A stretch of 64,000 bases of DNA, taken from the NCBI GenBank assembly GCA_033856175.1, contig JAWVFK010000027.1:62001-126000 (forward strand), read 5' to 3'. The notes below the pieces were generated by a model. It ran no database searches and had not been told where the DNA came from. It saw only the letters and a list, made by a program, of their open reading frames with translations. Origin of the DNA: JAWVFK01 sp033856175. GTDB taxonomy: Bacteria > Actinomycetota > Thermoleophilia > Solirubrobacterales > 70-9. Made by a program: the position numbers and the translations under genes. This document shows positions 35,445-43,705 of this stretch, one piece after another; position 1 is the stretch's first letter, and each line of letters begins with the position of its first letter.

Positions 35445-36595
35445 CCGATGCGCTCCTTGTAGGCGGCGAGCGCGGCGAGGACGTCATCGATGTGATCGCC
35501 GCCGAACTTCTCGCGGTAGGCGCGGGCGAGGACCAGCGCCACCATCGACTCGGCGACGACGCCGGCGGCGGGGACGACGGTCGAGTCGGTGCGCTCGCGC
35601 AGCGCCTGGGCGGGCTCCTTGGTCTCGGTGTCGACCGAGCGCAGCGGCTTGGTCAGCGTCGAGATCGGCTTCAGCGCGCCGCGGACGACGAGCGGCTCGC
35701 CGTTGGTCATGCCGCCCTCGACGCCGCCGGCACGGTTGGTCTCGCGGACGTAGCCGCGCTGCTCGTCCCAGAAGATCTCGTCGTGGGCCTCCGAGCCCGG
35801 CACCGCGGCGACCTCCCAGGCCTCGCCGACGGAGACGCCCTTGACCGCCTGGATCGAGACGATCGCGTGGGCGAGGCGGCCGTCGAGGCGCTCCTCCCAG
35901 GAGACGTGCGAGCCGAGCCCGGGGACGAGGCCGAAGGCGCGGACCTCGAAGGTGCCGCCGAGGCTCTCGTTGGCCTTGCGCAGGCGGTTGATCTCCTCGA
36001 CCATGGCCTCGCCGGTGGCGGCGTCGAGGCAGCGGACCGGTGAGTCGTCGACCGCGTCGAAGTCATCGGGCGTCAGCTCCCCCGCCTCCGGCGCGGCAAC
36101 GCCGGCGATGCTGAGAACGTGGCTGTGGATGCTGACGCCGACAGCGTCGAGAAAGGCCCTGGCGAGGGTGCCGGCGGCGACTCGCGCCGCCGTCTCGCGG
36201 GCGCTGGCACGCTCGAGCACGTTGCGGACGTCGCTGTAGCCGTACTTCTGCAGGCCGGCGAGGTCGGCGTGCCCGGGCCGCGGCAGGTGGACCTCCTCGA
36301 CCTCGGCGTCGACCGGCCAGGGGTTCATCCGCTCCTCCCAGTTGGGGTAGTCGCGGTTGGCGACGAGGACGGCCACCGGGCTGCCCAGCGTGCGGCCGTG
36401 GCGGACGCCGGAGCGGATCTCGACGGCGTCCTTCTCGATCTTCATCCGGCCACCGCGGCCGTGGCCGAGCTGGCGCCGCGCCATGTCGCGGTCGAGCCGC
36501 TCGCGGTCGAGCTCGAGCCCGGCGGGCAGGCCCTCGACGATCGCGACGAGCCCGGGGCCGTGCGATTCGCCGGCGGTTGTGAAGCGGAAGGACAT
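35432..36595 (-). CDS. aroC: Chorismate synthase
   Basis: The 387-residue FMN-dependent enzyme converts EPSP to chorismate. The N-terminus SFRFTTAGESHGPGLVAIVEG is diagnostic. The other signatures are HGRTLGSPVAVLVANRD, RPGHADLAGLQKYGYSDVRNVLERASARET with the flavin-binding Arg-rich segment, and GGMTNGEPLVVRGALKPIST near the end. The start ATG at 36595 is supported by this N-terminus; the 268 extra upstream codons in frame are an aroE shadow. Confidence 0.97.
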   Translation of the reverse strand: MSFRFTTAGESHGPGLVAIVEGLPAGLELDRERLDRDMARRQLGHGRGGRMKIEKDAVEIRSGVRHGRTLGSPVAVLVANRDYPNWEERMNPWPVDAEVEEVHLPRPGHADLAGLQKYGYSDVRNVLERASARETAARVAAGTLARAFLDAVGVSIHSHVLSIAGVAAPEAGELTPDDFDAVDDSPVRCLDAATGEAMVEEINRLRKANESLGGTFEVRAFGLVPGLGSHVSWEERLDGRLAHAIVSIQAVKGVSVGEAWEVAAVPGSEAHDEIFWDEQRGYVRETNRAGGVEGGMTNGEPLVVRGALKPISTLTKPLRSVDTETKEPAQALRERTDSTVVPAAGVVAESMVALVLARAYREKFGGDHIDDVLAALAAYKERIGWRR

Positions 36596-36690
36596 GGCCC
36601 GCCAGACTAGTCGGGCCGGCGCTGCGCAATGCAGGCGCCGCTGCGGCGGAGAAGACGGCGCCCGGCCACGGCGAGCCGGCCGCCAGTCAT

Positions 36691-37497
36691 CTAGGCGGCG
36701 CTGACGGCCGCGCGCATCGCCTCGAGCGGCGGCTCCAGCCCGGTCCAGATCTCGAGCGAAGCGGCCCCCTGGCGAACGAGGATCTCGCGCCCGTCGACGA
36801 GCTCCGCGCCAGCACGGCGGGCGGCGCCGACGAGCTCTGTCTCGCCGTCGCCATAGACGAGATCGACGACGGTCTGGCCGGGGCGAAAGCGGTCCGGATC
36901 GAGGGGCAGATCGCCGAGCTCGACGCCGCTGCCCGGCAGGCCGGCGGTCGTGCAGTTGACGATCAGCTCGAAGTCGCCGCGGGCCGCCTGCTCGGCGTCG
37001 ATCGGCGTGCCGCCGAGCTCGTCGGTGAGCTCGTCCGCCCGAGCGCCGGTCCGGTTCCAGACCGAGACCTCGGCGCCCCGATCGACGAGCGCCCAGACGA
37101 CTGCGCGGGCGCTGCCGCCGGCGCCGAGGACGAGGGCGCGGGCGCCGCTCGGGTCGCCCGGTAGCGCCGCCAGGAAGCCGGCCGCGTCGGTGTTCTCGGC
37201 GCCAATGCCTTCGCCGTCGAAGACGAGCACGTTGGCGGCGCCGATCGCGGCGGCGGCTGCGCCGGCGCGGTCGGCCAGCCCCAGGGCGGCGAGCTTGTGG
37301 GGAACGGTGACGTTGACGCCCGCGAAGCCCTCGGCCGGCAGCGCCGCCACCCGCCCTGCGAAGTCCTCCGGCGCCACGTCGATCGCCTCGTAGCTCCACT
37401 CGCCGGCGATCCCGAGCGCCTCGAAGGCGGCCGTCTGCATGATCGGCGAGAGCGAGTGCGCGACCGGGTGGCCGAGCACGGCGAGGCGGCGGGACAT
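36691..37497 (-). CDS. aroE: Shikimate dehydrogenase
   Basis: The 268-residue NADP-dependent enzyme begins MSRRLAVLGHPVAHSLSPIMQ. The catalytic Lys is in GVNVTVPHKLAAL and the Asp in ENTDAAGF. The dinucleotide-binding loop is VLGAGGSARAVVWAL and the phosphate-binding WNRTGARADEL follows. The start ATG is 37497. It follows mltG by 16 bp and precedes aroC by 95 bp. Confidence 0.95.
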   Translation of the reverse strand: MSRRLAVLGHPVAHSLSPIMQTAAFEALGIAGEWSYEAIDVAPEDFAGRVAALPAEGFAGVNVTVPHKLAALGLADRAGAAAAAIGAANVLVFDGEGIGAENTDAAGFLAALPGDPSGARALVLGAGGSARAVVWALVDRGAEVSVWNRTGARADELTDELGGTPIDAEQAARGDFELIVNCTTAGLPGSGVELGDLPLDPDRFRPGQTVVDLVYGDGETELVGAARRAGAELVDGREILVRQGAASLEIWTGLEPPLEAMRAAVSAA

Positions 37498-37513
37498 CGG
37501 CCGGGCTCCCGGC

Positions 37514-38944
37514 TCAGCCGCAGCGGGTCGGCGATTTGCCTCCCGCCGCCTGGCGGGCGCGGTTGTAGCGGGCGACGAGCCGGTTGAACTCGCCGATGTT
37601 GTTGGCAAACGAGTGCTCGCCGCAGCTGCCGGGCTTGACGACGTAGAAGAGGTAGCGGACGCGCGCCGGCTTGGCGGCGGCGCGGATCGAAGCGATGCCG
37701 GGGTTGCCGATCGGCCCCGGCGGCAGGCCGGCGAACTTGCGCGTGTTGTAGGGCGAGCTCGAGGCGAGCTCGCTCTGCTTCAGCGGCGTGTCGAAGTTGC
37801 CGACGGCGTAGCGAACGGTCGCGTCGATGCCCAGCGGGATGTGCTGGTGGAGACGGTTGTAGATCACCGCCGCGACCAGCGGGCGCTCCTTCGGCACCTG
37901 GACCTCGCGCTCGACCATCGAGGCGATCGTCAGCACGTCGTAGGTCGTCAGGTTCTTCTTGCGCGCGTAGCGCATGTTGACCTTGGCGATGCTCTGCTTG
38001 AAGGCACCGATCTGCTGGGCGACGAGATCGGCGGCGGTCGCCCTGGGCTTGAGCGTGTAGGTCGCCGGGAAGAGGAAGCCCTCGAGGCTCTTCGCCCGCT
38101 TGCCGCCGTAGCGCTTGGGGTTCAGCAGCTTGGAGGACTCGCTCGCCCGCATGTAGTTGCCGCGCAGCCCATCCCGGTTGACGATCTGGGCGATCTGCTG
38201 GCGGCTGTCGCCTTCGGGGATGACGACGGTGATCGTCTTCGTCGGCACGGCCACCACGTGCTTGCCGGCGAGGGCGTCGATCGCGGCGCCGTAGCTCATG
38301 TCCCTGGCGAGCGTGTAGCGCCCGGCCTGGATATCGCTCGACTTGCCGGAGAGGCGAAGGCGCAGCTGGAAGAGGCTGCCGTTGGCGATCACGCCCTGCT
38401 CGTCGAGGATGTCGGCGACCCGGCTGGCGTTGGCGCCCTTGGGGATCATCACGACGACGCTGCCCGAGCCGCGGCCGTGGAATGGCTGGAACAGCAGCAC
38501 GAGGAAGGCGGCGATCAGCAGGACCACCAGCGCGAGGACGATCCGCGGGCCGCGGGGGTGCTTGGGGCCCGTTGGCTCGGCAGGCACGGCAGGCACGACC
38601 GCCTCGGCCCGCTCGGCCCGCTCCCTGCGGGGACGGCGCAGCCGTTCGCGCGCCGCGGCGAGGCCGCCCGCGAGCGCCTCGCCCCGGCCGCTGAGCGGGT
38701 TGGAGATCTCACGCCTCGGCTTCGGGGGTGCGGGCTGGGGCCGCGACGCCGCCGGCTGCTCGGGGACGGGTGCCTGCGGCGGCGGGGGCGGCTGCTGGGG
38801 TTGAGGCTGCTCCCTCTGCTGTTGCCGTTGCTGCTGCTCGCGGCGGCGCTCCTCGCGCTCGCGGCGGCGGCGCTCGCGCTCGATCGACTCGGGATCGGTG
38901 CGGCCGAACTCGTCGGAAGGCGGATCGAGGTTCTGCTCAGTCAT
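37514..38944 (-). CDS. mltG: Endolytic murein transglycosylase MltG (YceG-like)
   Basis: The 476-residue protein cleaves nascent glycan strands at the membrane. A cytosolic N-terminal tail of about 130 residues is rich in Arg, Glu, Gln and Pro (long polyQ/polyP runs). A single transmembrane helix (IVLALVVLLIAAFLVLLF) follows, then a LysM-like region and the YceG domain with LEGFLFPATYTL and the catalytic Glu in LTIASMVEREVQVPKERP. The extended tail is typical of actinobacterial MltG. Start codon overlaps ruvX by 8 nt. Confidence 0.94.
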   Translation of the reverse strand: MTEQNLDPPSDEFGRTDPESIERERRRREREERRREQQQRQQQREQPQPQQPPPPPQAPVPEQPAASRPQPAPPKPRREISNPLSGRGEALAGGLAAARERLRRPRRERAERAEAVVPAVPAEPTGPKHPRGPRIVLALVVLLIAAFLVLLFQPFHGRGSGSVVVMIPKGANASRVADILDEQGVIANGSLFQLRLRLSGKSSDIQAGRYTLARDMSYGAAIDALAGKHVVAVPTKTITVVIPEGDSRQQIAQIVNRDGLRGNYMRASESSKLLNPKRYGGKRAKSLEGFLFPATYTLKPRATAADLVAQQIGAFKQSIAKVNMRYARKKNLTTYDVLTIASMVEREVQVPKERPLVAAVIYNRLHQHIPLGIDATVRYAVGNFDTPLKQSELASSSPYNTRKFAGLPPGPIGNPGIASIRAAAKPARVRYLFYVVKPGSCGEHSFANNIGEFNRLVARYNRARQAAGGKSPTRCG

Positions 38945-39350
38945 CGCCTTTGGCCTCCCGGGCCCGCCGGGCCGCCTGGGCCTCCAGATACGCCTCGAGC
39001 AGGTGCGCCGCCGCCAGCGAGTCCTCGGCCGCGACGGCGCCGTCGCGCGCCGTGCGCTCGGCCTGGCGCGTCGTGAAGCGCTCGTCGTGGGTCTCCAGCG
39101 GAACGTCGAGCAACCGTTCGAGCTCGCGGCAGAACTCGCGGGTGACGGCGGCCTGCGGCCCCTCGCCGCCGCCGAGGCTGATCGGCATCCCCACCACCAC
39201 TAGCTCGACCTCGTGGCGCTCGACGAGCTCCGCCACCGCCTTCGCCTCGGGCGGCTCGAGAGCAGGTAACGGCGTGGCGATCGTCCCCGTCGGGTCCGAG
39301 ATCGCGCAGCCGCAGCGGGCGCTGCCGTAGTCCAGGGCGAGGATTCGCAT
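38937..39350 (-). CDS. ruvX: Holliday junction resolvase-like RuvX (YqgF)
   Basis: The 137-residue RNase H-fold nuclease has ILALDYGSARCGCAISD with the first acidic residue, VVGMPISLGGGEGPQA, DERFTTRQAE and the C-terminal Asp in AAEDSLAAAHLLEAYL. Role: pre-16S rRNA maturation or resolution. It lies between alaS (16 bp) and mltG, a conserved order. Confidence 0.93.
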   Translation of the reverse strand: MRILALDYGSARCGCAISDPTGTIATPLPALEPPEAKAVAELVERHEVELVVVGMPISLGGGEGPQAAVTREFCRELERLLDVPLETHDERFTTRQAERTARDGAVAAEDSLAAAHLLEAYLEAQAARRAREAKGDD

Positions 39351-39366
39351 CGAGCAAGCACGGAGC

Positions 39367-42015
39367 TTATGCGGCGAGCTCGTCTTCGATCATCCCGCGC
39401 GCGAGCTCGAGCGCCTCGCCGAGGCGCGACGGGTCCTTGCCGCCGGCCTGGGCGGCGTTCTCGCGGCCACCGCCGCCACCGCCGACGAGCTCAGCGGCCT
39501 TGCGAACGACGTCCACCGCCGAGAGGCCACGCTCGACCGCCTCGGGGCTGAACAGCGCGACGATGCCGACGCGGCCGTCGCTAGCGCCACCCAGGACGAC
39601 CGCCGAGGGGCCGAGGCCGGCGCCGACTCGATTGGCCAGAGCGAGCAGCTCGCGCTGGTCGGCGAGGTCCGTCGCCTCGGCGAGGACGGCGATGCCTGAC
39701 GCATCGGTCGCCTTGGCGGCTAGACCCTCGGCGAGCTCGGCGGCGCCGGCGGCGCCGGCCTTGCGCGCCTGGCGCTCGAGCTCGGCCAGCCGCTCGGCGG
39801 CGCGACGGGCCCCCGCGGCGGGATCGTCCGGCGAGCCGAGCAGCGTCCCGGCCTCGTCGTGGGCAGCGGCGCGCTGGCGGAAGTAGTCGATCGCCGCCGG
39901 GCCGGTGAGCGCCTCGACGCGGCGGACGTTGGCCGCGCTCGAGCCCTCCGAGACGAGGGCGAAGATGCCGATCTCGGCGGTGTTGGCGACGTGGGTGCCG
40001 CCGCAGAGCTCGCGCGAGACCTCCTCGACCTCGACCACCCGCACCCACTCGCCGTACTTCTCGCCGAACAGCGCCATCGCACCGAGGCGCTCGGCCTCCG
40101 AGCGGTCCATCTGGATCGCCCGCACGGGAAGGCTGTCGCCGATCCAGCCGTTGACCCGCTCCTCGATCGCGCTGACGTCCGTCGGGTCGAGCGCGGCGCC
40201 GTGGGTGAAATCGAAGCGCAGCTTGTCGGGCCGCACGGCCGAGCCGGCCTGGCGCACATGGGTGCCGAGCCGCTCGCGCAGCGCCGCGTGCAGCAGGTGG
40301 GTCGCCGTGTGGTTGCGCATCGTCGCGTGGCGCGAGCGCCGCTCGACCTCCGCGTCCACCACCGCTCCGGGCTCGATCTCACCCGAGGCGAGCTCGACCG
40401 AGAGCGCCTGGTCGTCGCCGACGCGGTAGACGTCGAGCACGCGGGCCTCGACGCCGTTGACGCGCAGCACCCCGGAGTCGGCCACCTGGCCGCCGCCCTC
40501 GGCGTAGAAGGGGCTGTCCTCGAGCTTGACGAGCTGGCGCTGGCCCTTGCGGGCGTCCCCCTCGGCCGAGTCGCCGGCAGCCGCGGCGACGCTGGTGCTT
40601 GCCCGCAGGGTCTCGTAGCCGACGAAGCGGGTCGGCGGCGCGCTCGCGGCGAAGCCGATGACGGTGGCGTGGCGATCCTCGGCTCCGTGCGCGGTCGCGC
40701 TGCCGACACGGGCGCGCTGGCGCTGCTCCTCCATCAGCTCCTCGAAGCCCTGGTCGTCGACCGCCAGGCCCTGCTCCGCCAACAGCTCCTTGGTCAGGTC
40801 GTAGGGAAAGCCGTAGGTGTCGTGGAGCTTGAACGCCTCGGCCGCGTCGATCCACGAGGTCTCGCGCTCTTTGGCCTCGGTGACCAGCTGGCCGAGCAGC
40901 TCGATGCCTCGGTCGAGGGTGCGGCCGAAGCTCTCCTCCTCGTCGCGAACCCAGCGCAGGATCGTCTCGCGCTCGCGGCCAAGCTCCGGGTAGACGGGGC
41001 TCATCGCCTCGATCACGCGCTCGGCGAAGCGCTCGAGGTAGGGCGAGTCCAGCTCGAGCACCCGGCCCTGCTGGATCGCCCGCCGCATCACCCGGCGCAG
41101 GATGTAGCCACGGTCCTCGTTCGAGGGGACGACGCCGTCGGCGATCAGGAAGGTCATGCCGCGGGTGTGGTCGGCGAGGATCCGCACGGCCCGGGTCGTG
41201 GCGTCGTCGGCGTCGCGCCTGCGCCCGGACAGCTGCTCGGCCAGCTCGACCAGCGGCAGGAAGGGGTCGGCCTCGTAGACCGACGGCGCGTCCTGCTGGA
41301 TCGCCGCCATCCGCTCGACGCCGAGGCCGGTGTCGATGTTCTTGCTCGGCAGCTCGGTGAGGCTGCCGTCCTCGTGGAGGTCGTAGGTCATGAAGACGTG
41401 GTTCCAGTACTCGAGGTAGCGCTCGCCGTCATCGCCGGGGCGCTCGTCGCCGCCGCCGAAGGCCTCGCCGCGGTCGTAGTACATCTCCGAGCAGGGACCG
41501 CTGGGCCCGGTCGGGCCCGCCTGCCAGAAGTTCTCCGAACGAGGCAACCGGACGATGCGCTCGTCGGGCACGCCTAGCGCACGCCAGTAGCCGATCGCCT
41601 GCTCGTCGGGGCCGAGGCCCAGCTCCTCGTCGCCGGCGAAGACGGTCACCCAGATGCGCTCGGGGTCGAAGCCGAAGCCGTCGGTCGAGAGCTCCCAACC
41701 GAACGCGATCGCGTCCTCGGCGAAGTAGTCGCCGAAGCTGAAGTTGCCGAGCATCTCGAAGAACGTCAGGTGGCGGGCGGTTGAGCCGACCTGCTCGATG
41801 TCGGTCGTGCGGAAGCACTTCTGGCAGGAGGTCAGCCGCCTGGCCGGCGGCGTCTCCTGGCCGAGGAAGTAGGGCTTGAACGGCTGCATGCCGGCCGTCG
41901 TCAGCAGGACGGAGGGATCGTGGGCAGAGGGGACCAGCGACGCCGAGGGCACGCGCTTGTGGCCCTTGCTCTCGAAGAACGAGAGGTAGGTCTCGCGGAT
42001 CTCGGCCGAGTTCAT
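39367..42015 (-). CDS. alaS: Alanyl-tRNA synthetase
   Basis: The 882-residue class II enzyme has N-terminal motif 1-3 catalytic residues (TAGMQPFKPYFLG, RFFE-like TFFEMLGNFSFGDYF, GLGVERMA). The editing domain has zinc-type HTATHLLHAAL and the Cys-His pair in CGGTHV, followed by a DHHA1 C-terminal domain ending GGGGGRENAAQAGG, the Gly-rich oligomerisation signature. Length is normal. It lies 28 bp past the mnmA stop. Confidence 0.98.
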   Translation of the reverse strand: MNSAEIRETYLSFFESKGHKRVPSASLVPSAHDPSVLLTTAGMQPFKPYFLGQETPPARRLTSCQKCFRTTDIEQVGSTARHLTFFEMLGNFSFGDYFAEDAIAFGWELSTDGFGFDPERIWVTVFAGDEELGLGPDEQAIGYWRALGVPDERIVRLPRSENFWQAGPTGPSGPCSEMYYDRGEAFGGGDERPGDDGERYLEYWNHVFMTYDLHEDGSLTELPSKNIDTGLGVERMAAIQQDAPSVYEADPFLPLVELAEQLSGRRRDADDATTRAVRILADHTRGMTFLIADGVVPSNEDRGYILRRVMRRAIQQGRVLELDSPYLERFAERVIEAMSPVYPELGRERETILRWVRDEEESFGRTLDRGIELLGQLVTEAKERETSWIDAAEAFKLHDTYGFPYDLTKELLAEQGLAVDDQGFEELMEEQRQRARVGSATAHGAEDRHATVIGFAASAPPTRFVGYETLRASTSVAAAAGDSAEGDARKGQRQLVKLEDSPFYAEGGGQVADSGVLRVNGVEARVLDVYRVGDDQALSVELASGEIEPGAVVDAEVERRSRHATMRNHTATHLLHAALRERLGTHVRQAGSAVRPDKLRFDFTHGAALDPTDVSAIEERVNGWIGDSLPVRAIQMDRSEAERLGAMALFGEKYGEWVRVVEVEEVSRELCGGTHVANTAEIGIFALVSEGSSAANVRRVEALTGPAAIDYFRQRAAAHDEAGTLLGSPDDPAAGARRAAERLAELERQARKAGAAGAAELAEGLAAKATDASGIAVLAEATDLADQRELLALANRVGAGLGPSAVVLGGASDGRVGIVALFSPEAVERGLSAVDVVRKAAELVGGGGGGRENAAQAGGKDPSRLGEALELARGMIEDELAA

Positions 42016-42043
42016 CGGCGCAGTCTAAGTAGCGACCGCCGGC

Positions 42044-43486
42044 CTACGCCGTGCCGGCGATGGTCGCGCGGCCGACGATCAGCTCGCCGTCCATCAGCGC
42101 CGCCGTCTGGCCGGGGGCAACGCCGTAGACCGGCTCGCTCAGCTCGAGCTCGAGCTCGTCTTGGCTGGAGCTGGCGCGGATGCTGCAGCCGATCGGCCGC
42201 GAGCGGTAGCGCAGCCGCACCGAGTCGATCCGCGCCGGGCCGCGGTGCAGGACCGCCCCGCGCAGCCGGACGCGGCTGGCCGCCAGCTCCTCGCGAGGGC
42301 CGGCGACGACGCGGTTGGCGGCGGCGTCGGTGGCGAGCACGTAGAGCGGCTCGGCGGCGGCGATGCCGAGGCCGCGGCGCTGGCCGACGGTGAACTCGTG
42401 GTGGCCGGAGTGGGAACCCAGCCGGCGGCCGAGCGAATCGACGATCTCGCCGGGGCGCTCGCCGAGATCGGCGTTGCGGCGCAGGAAGGCGCGCTTGCCC
42501 TCGCCGGCGAGGAAGCAGAGGTCCTGGCTGTCGGGCTTGGAGGCGACGCTCAAGCCGGCGGCCGCGGCGATCCGTCGCACCTCCGGCTTGCGCAGGTCGG
42601 CGAGCGGGAAGCGCAGCCGGCCCAGCGAGGCCGGGCTAAGCCCGGAGAGCATGTAGCTCTGATCCTTGGCGCCGTCGCTGGCCGCCATCAGCAGCGGCCC
42701 GTCAGCGTCGACGGCGATCCGCGCGTAGTGGCCGGTCGCCAGCGCCGCGGCGCCGAGCCGGTCGGCGAGATCGATCATCGCGTCGATCCGCAGCTCGCCG
42801 TTGCAGAGCACGCAGGGGTTGGGCGTCTCCCCCGCCGCATGGCCGGCGAGGAAGGGGGCGACGACGCCGGCGCGGAAGCGCTGCTCGAGATCGAGCGTCA
42901 GGTGGGGAATGTCGAGCGAGTGGGCCAGCGCGCGGGCGCTCCGCACCGCCTCCGGCGAGCAGCAGCTGCGATCGCCGTCGTTGCGCTCGTCGGCCCAGAG
43001 CTTCAGCGTCACGCCGAGGACCTCACGACCGGCCTCGCGCTCGCGCAGCGCCGCGACGGCGCTGTCGACGCCGCCGCTCATCGCCACGAGCACGCGGTCG
43101 GGCGAGGGCGCCGCCAGCAGGGTGTCGCTTGCCGCCAGGCCGGCGAGGGCACGATGCATCGCGTCGGCGGCAAGCTCCGCGGCGTGCAGGCGCGCCGGCG
43201 GCAGGCCGCCCAGCTCAGCGGCGATCTCGGCGGCGCCGATCCGCGCGACCTCGATCGCCGGTCGGCCCTCAGCGAGCGCAGCGGCGGCGGCAGCAGCCGC
43301 CTCGACGGCGCCACAGCCCGAGGCCTCGAAGCTCACCGTGGCGATCCGTCCGCCCTCGGCGAGCAGCGAGACTCGGACCAGGTCGCCGCAGGCCGCCCCC
43401 CCGGCCGAGCCGCTGAAAGCACCGGTTGGCTCAGGCCCGCGCCGGGAGCCGTCGGCGAGGTAGTGCTCGAATGCTTCGCGGTCCAC
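42044..43486 (-). CDS. mnmA: IscU-like domain fused to tRNA 2-thiouridylase MnmA
   Basis: The 480-residue protein has two parts. Residues about 25-118 resemble the IscU/NifU scaffold: ACGDLVRVSL with Cys33, FEASGCGAVEAAAA with Cys58, and LPPARLHAAELAADAMHRAL, where the usual HC motif is His101-Ala102, so the third cluster cysteine is lost. Residues 130-480 are MnmA: PP-loop AMSGGVDSAV (137-142), NPCVLCN with Cys225, DSQDLCFLAG with Cys324 (the thiolation pair) and FTVGQRRGLG. It makes s2U34 in tRNA-Lys, -Glu and -Gln. Start GTG 43486 has GGAG at 43499-43496. Confidence 0.9.
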   Translation of the reverse strand: MDREAFEHYLADGSRRGPEPTGAFSGSAGGAACGDLVRVSLLAEGGRIATVSFEASGCGAVEAAAAAAAALAEGRPAIEVARIGAAEIAAELGGLPPARLHAAELAADAMHRALAGLAASDTLLAAPSPDRVLVAMSGGVDSAVAALREREAGREVLGVTLKLWADERNDGDRSCCSPEAVRSARALAHSLDIPHLTLDLEQRFRAGVVAPFLAGHAAGETPNPCVLCNGELRIDAMIDLADRLGAAALATGHYARIAVDADGPLLMAASDGAKDQSYMLSGLSPASLGRLRFPLADLRKPEVRRIAAAAGLSVASKPDSQDLCFLAGEGKRAFLRRNADLGERPGEIVDSLGRRLGSHSGHHEFTVGQRRGLGIAAAEPLYVLATDAAANRVVAGPREELAASRVRLRGAVLHRGPARIDSVRLRYRSRPIGCSIRASSSQDELELELSEPVYGVAPGQTAALMDGELIVGRATIAGTA

Positions 43487-43488
43487 TT

Positions 43489-43640
43489 AAAAGGCTCCAG
43501 TCTGCCGACGCCGCCCGGCTTGAGAACCCGTATGCAACAGGTGGGGGTCTATCTCGGGGCTTTCTAGGGCCCTTCGAACCCGACCTCCAAGCCGACTGTG
43601 TTGGCTCACATTAGAGCGGCTATCGCACAGACTCGAGCCT
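43489..43640 (-). ncRNA. Structured RNA of about 152 nt, candidate 6S RNA (or mnmA leader)
   Basis: The two ends pair closely. AGGCTC-G-AGTCTG at the 5' end (from 43640) matches CAGACT-G-GAGCCT at the 3' end (to 43493), that is 6 + 6 bp around one G/G mismatch, followed by TTTT (43492-43489). Inside are GCCGC/GCGGC, CGGCTTG/CAAGCCG and AGGT-x-GGG/CCC-x-ACCT stems with asymmetric bulges, and GGGC/GCCC with an 8-nt loop. This rod with a central bubble is the plan of 6S RNA, and the place downstream of hisS-aspS matches 6S-1 of Bacillus. Alternatively it may be an mnmA 5' UTR: the mnmA Shine-Dalgarno GGAG lies in the 3' strand of the closing stem. Confidence 0.6.
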
Positions 43641-43646
43641 GGGTTC

Positions 43647-43676
43647 AGCCTACACCTCTGCGCCACGGATTCGCAA
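43647..43676 (-). promoter_or_regulatory. Putative promoter of the structured RNA
   Basis: On the minus strand TTGCGA (43676-43671) and TAGGCT (43652-43647) are separated by 18 bp. The predicted start 7-8 nt downstream is near 43640, exactly where the closing stem of the RNA begins. Confidence 0.5.
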
Positions 43677-43705
43677 GATCTGGCCAAGCTGACGAGCCCG
43701 CCGGC

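Noticed and set aside
36596..37399. N-terminal extension of aroC in frame up to 37399
   Set aside because: It overlaps aroE on the same strand in another frame, is Arg/Gly-rich and lacks motifs; the ATG at 36595 gives the exact family N-terminus.
43487..43705. T-box or tmRNA in the aspS-mnmA gap
   Set aside because: No T-box AGGGTGG-type core and no tRNA-like acceptor with a CCA end were found.
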